NCBI GenBank assembly: GCA_031254095.1
Contig: JAIRVC010000044.1
Location: 1 to 13,628 of the forward strand
Reading direction: 5' to 3'
DNA length: 13,628 nucleotides
Origin: Acidobacteriota bacterium
GTDB lineage: Bacteria; Acidobacteriota; UBA6911
Shown here: piece after piece, positions 13,065 through 13,628 of the stretch
Layout: each line of letters begins with the position of its first letter
Position numbering within the stretch: the stretch's first letter is position 1
The notes under the pieces: generated by a model
Told to the model about the DNA's origin: nothing
The model's database searches: none
Seen by the model: only the letters and a program-made list of their open reading frames with translations
Translations under genes and position numbers: made by a program

Positions 13065-13462
13065 TTTATGCGTTGGATACAAACATAATTTCATATCTTC
13101 TGCGCGGCGATACCGGCGTTACACAACGATGGAGGCGGGAGAGGACTCAGGGCAACCCGTCAGTCATACCGACTATAGCTTACTACGAAGTTAAACGAGG
13201 GCTTGTCGCTGCAAATGCGAAAAGTAAACTCGAAGCCTTTGAGCGGCTTTGCGGCGCTTTGAACGTGGATTACTTAACAATAGAGGATGTCGATGTAGCA
13301 AGCCGCATCTATGCGGAACGCAAAACACTGGGCCGGCCGATTGAGGATGCCGATTTGCTTATCGCGGCGCAATCAGTGTCTCGCGGCTATAAGCTGGTAA
13401 CGAACAACTTAAAACATTTTGAACTGATAAACGGGTTGAAGCTGGTCAACTGGGCCGAATAA
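13061..13462 (+). CDS. vapC: VapC-type PIN-domain ribonuclease toxin
   Basis: This is a 133-residue PIN-domain protein, expected to be an Mg2+-dependent endoribonuclease that cleaves a specific RNA (in studied VapCs, tRNA or rRNA) when freed from antitoxin. Acidic active-site residues visible are D6 (LDTNIISYLL), E43 (YYEVKRGL) and D98 in IEDADLLIAA (D96 is also near). The fourth position carries the TNN motif (LVTNNLKHF, about 114-120) that replaces the aspartate in many members of this subgroup. Length is normal and the frame is intact, so the toxin is probably active. The start ATG overlaps the antitoxin stop, typical of coupled TA pairs. The gene ends 35 bp before the duplicated hpnD tail. 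Confident as a VapC family member; the RNA target is unknown. Confidence 0.93.
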   Translation: MIYALDTNIISYLLRGDTGVTQRWRRERTQGNPSVIPTIAYYEVKRGLVAANAKSKLEAFERLCGALNVDYLTIEDVDVASRIYAERKTLGRPIEDADLLIAAQSVSRGYKLVTNNLKHFELINGLKLVNWAE

Positions 13463-13497
13463 TAACGCGGGAGCATATGCGCTTCACGTCTTTCATT

Positions 13498-13628
13498 ATG
13501 GAAGTTTACAGCCGCCTCCTTGACCGCATAGAAGGAAGCGGCTTTGATGTTTTTCAGAGACGCGTCCGGCTCGGCCGGAGAGAAAAAATTTCCATCATGC
13601 TGAAAGCCGTTTTTATGCGCCTTGGAAT
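13498..13628 (+). pseudogene. Duplicated 3' fragment of hpnD, running off the window
   Basis: This is a second copy of the end of the synthase gene (codons 264-306), open in frame from an ATG to the window edge. It matches the intact gene at 130 of 131 bases; the one change (GAC to GAT) is synonymous. It lacks both aspartate-rich catalytic motifs and cannot be an enzyme. The ATG has no ribosome site, so translation is doubtful. It may be the displaced original gene end, a copy from tandem duplication, or an assembly artefact at a contig end. Confidence 0.9.

Noticed and set aside
13061..13462. Inactive toxin because of the missing fourth aspartate
   Set aside because: The TNN motif in that position is common in this PIN subgroup, and the other acidic residues are intact.
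12580..13497. Insertion sequence or integron cassette
   Set aside because: No transposase or integrase gene and no recognisable recombination site are present; only the inverted repeat and vapBC are found.

Overview
The window looks like an ordinary chromosomal segment of a moderately GC-rich, diderm (Gram-negative type) bacterium. The evidence is a secreted 5'-nucleotidase with a signal peptide, a four-subunit respiratory complex II, PgpA-type phospholipid synthesis and hopanoid/squalene-type genes (an HpnA-like epimerase and an HpnD-like synthase). The gene families do not fix the phylum. An uncultured, deep-branching lineage is possible, but that is inference only.

Layout. Positions 97-8095 are all on the minus strand. 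Read in the direction of transcription they are sdhA, sdhC, sdhD, sdhB (complex II), then rnhA (RNase HI) and a secreted metallophosphatase/5'-nucleotidase, then rimO (ribosomal protein S12 methylthiotransferase), yacG (small zinc protein) and pgpA (phosphatidylglycerophosphatase A). Positions 8096-8372 are a divergent control region with a long GC-rich inverted repeat, a tandem decamer and a plausible sigma-70 promoter. From 8373 on the plus strand lies hpnA, then two adjacent paralogous zinc-dependent dehydrogenases joined by an ATGA overlap, then an HpnD-like squalene/phytoene-type synthase. These four probably form one isoprenoid-lipid operon.

The accessory part starts right after the synthase. 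A 125-bp MITE-like inverted-repeat element (12580-12704) is followed by a small vapBC-type toxin-antitoxin operon (12825-13462). After that, the last 131+ bp of the synthase gene appear a second time (13498 to the window edge) with one synonymous base difference. So an islet of about 1.07 kb holding the inverted repeat and vapBC sits between two copies of the hpnD 3' end: the upstream gene is intact and a start-ATG fragment of its tail lies on the far side. This resembles a gene-tail-targeted integration or a tandem duplication. It is the most notable structure in the window, although an assembly-edge artefact has to be excluded.

A second theme is short tandem repeats at gene ends. Heptamer arrays of the type CTGAYCA (TGRYCAG on the coding strand) abut or overlap stop codons of several minus-strand genes (sdhD, sdhB, near rimO, with single units by sdhA and inside the pgpA tail). 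Decamer repeats occur in the hpn-side intergenic gaps. No tRNA, rRNA, CRISPR array, transposase or integrase gene was recognised.
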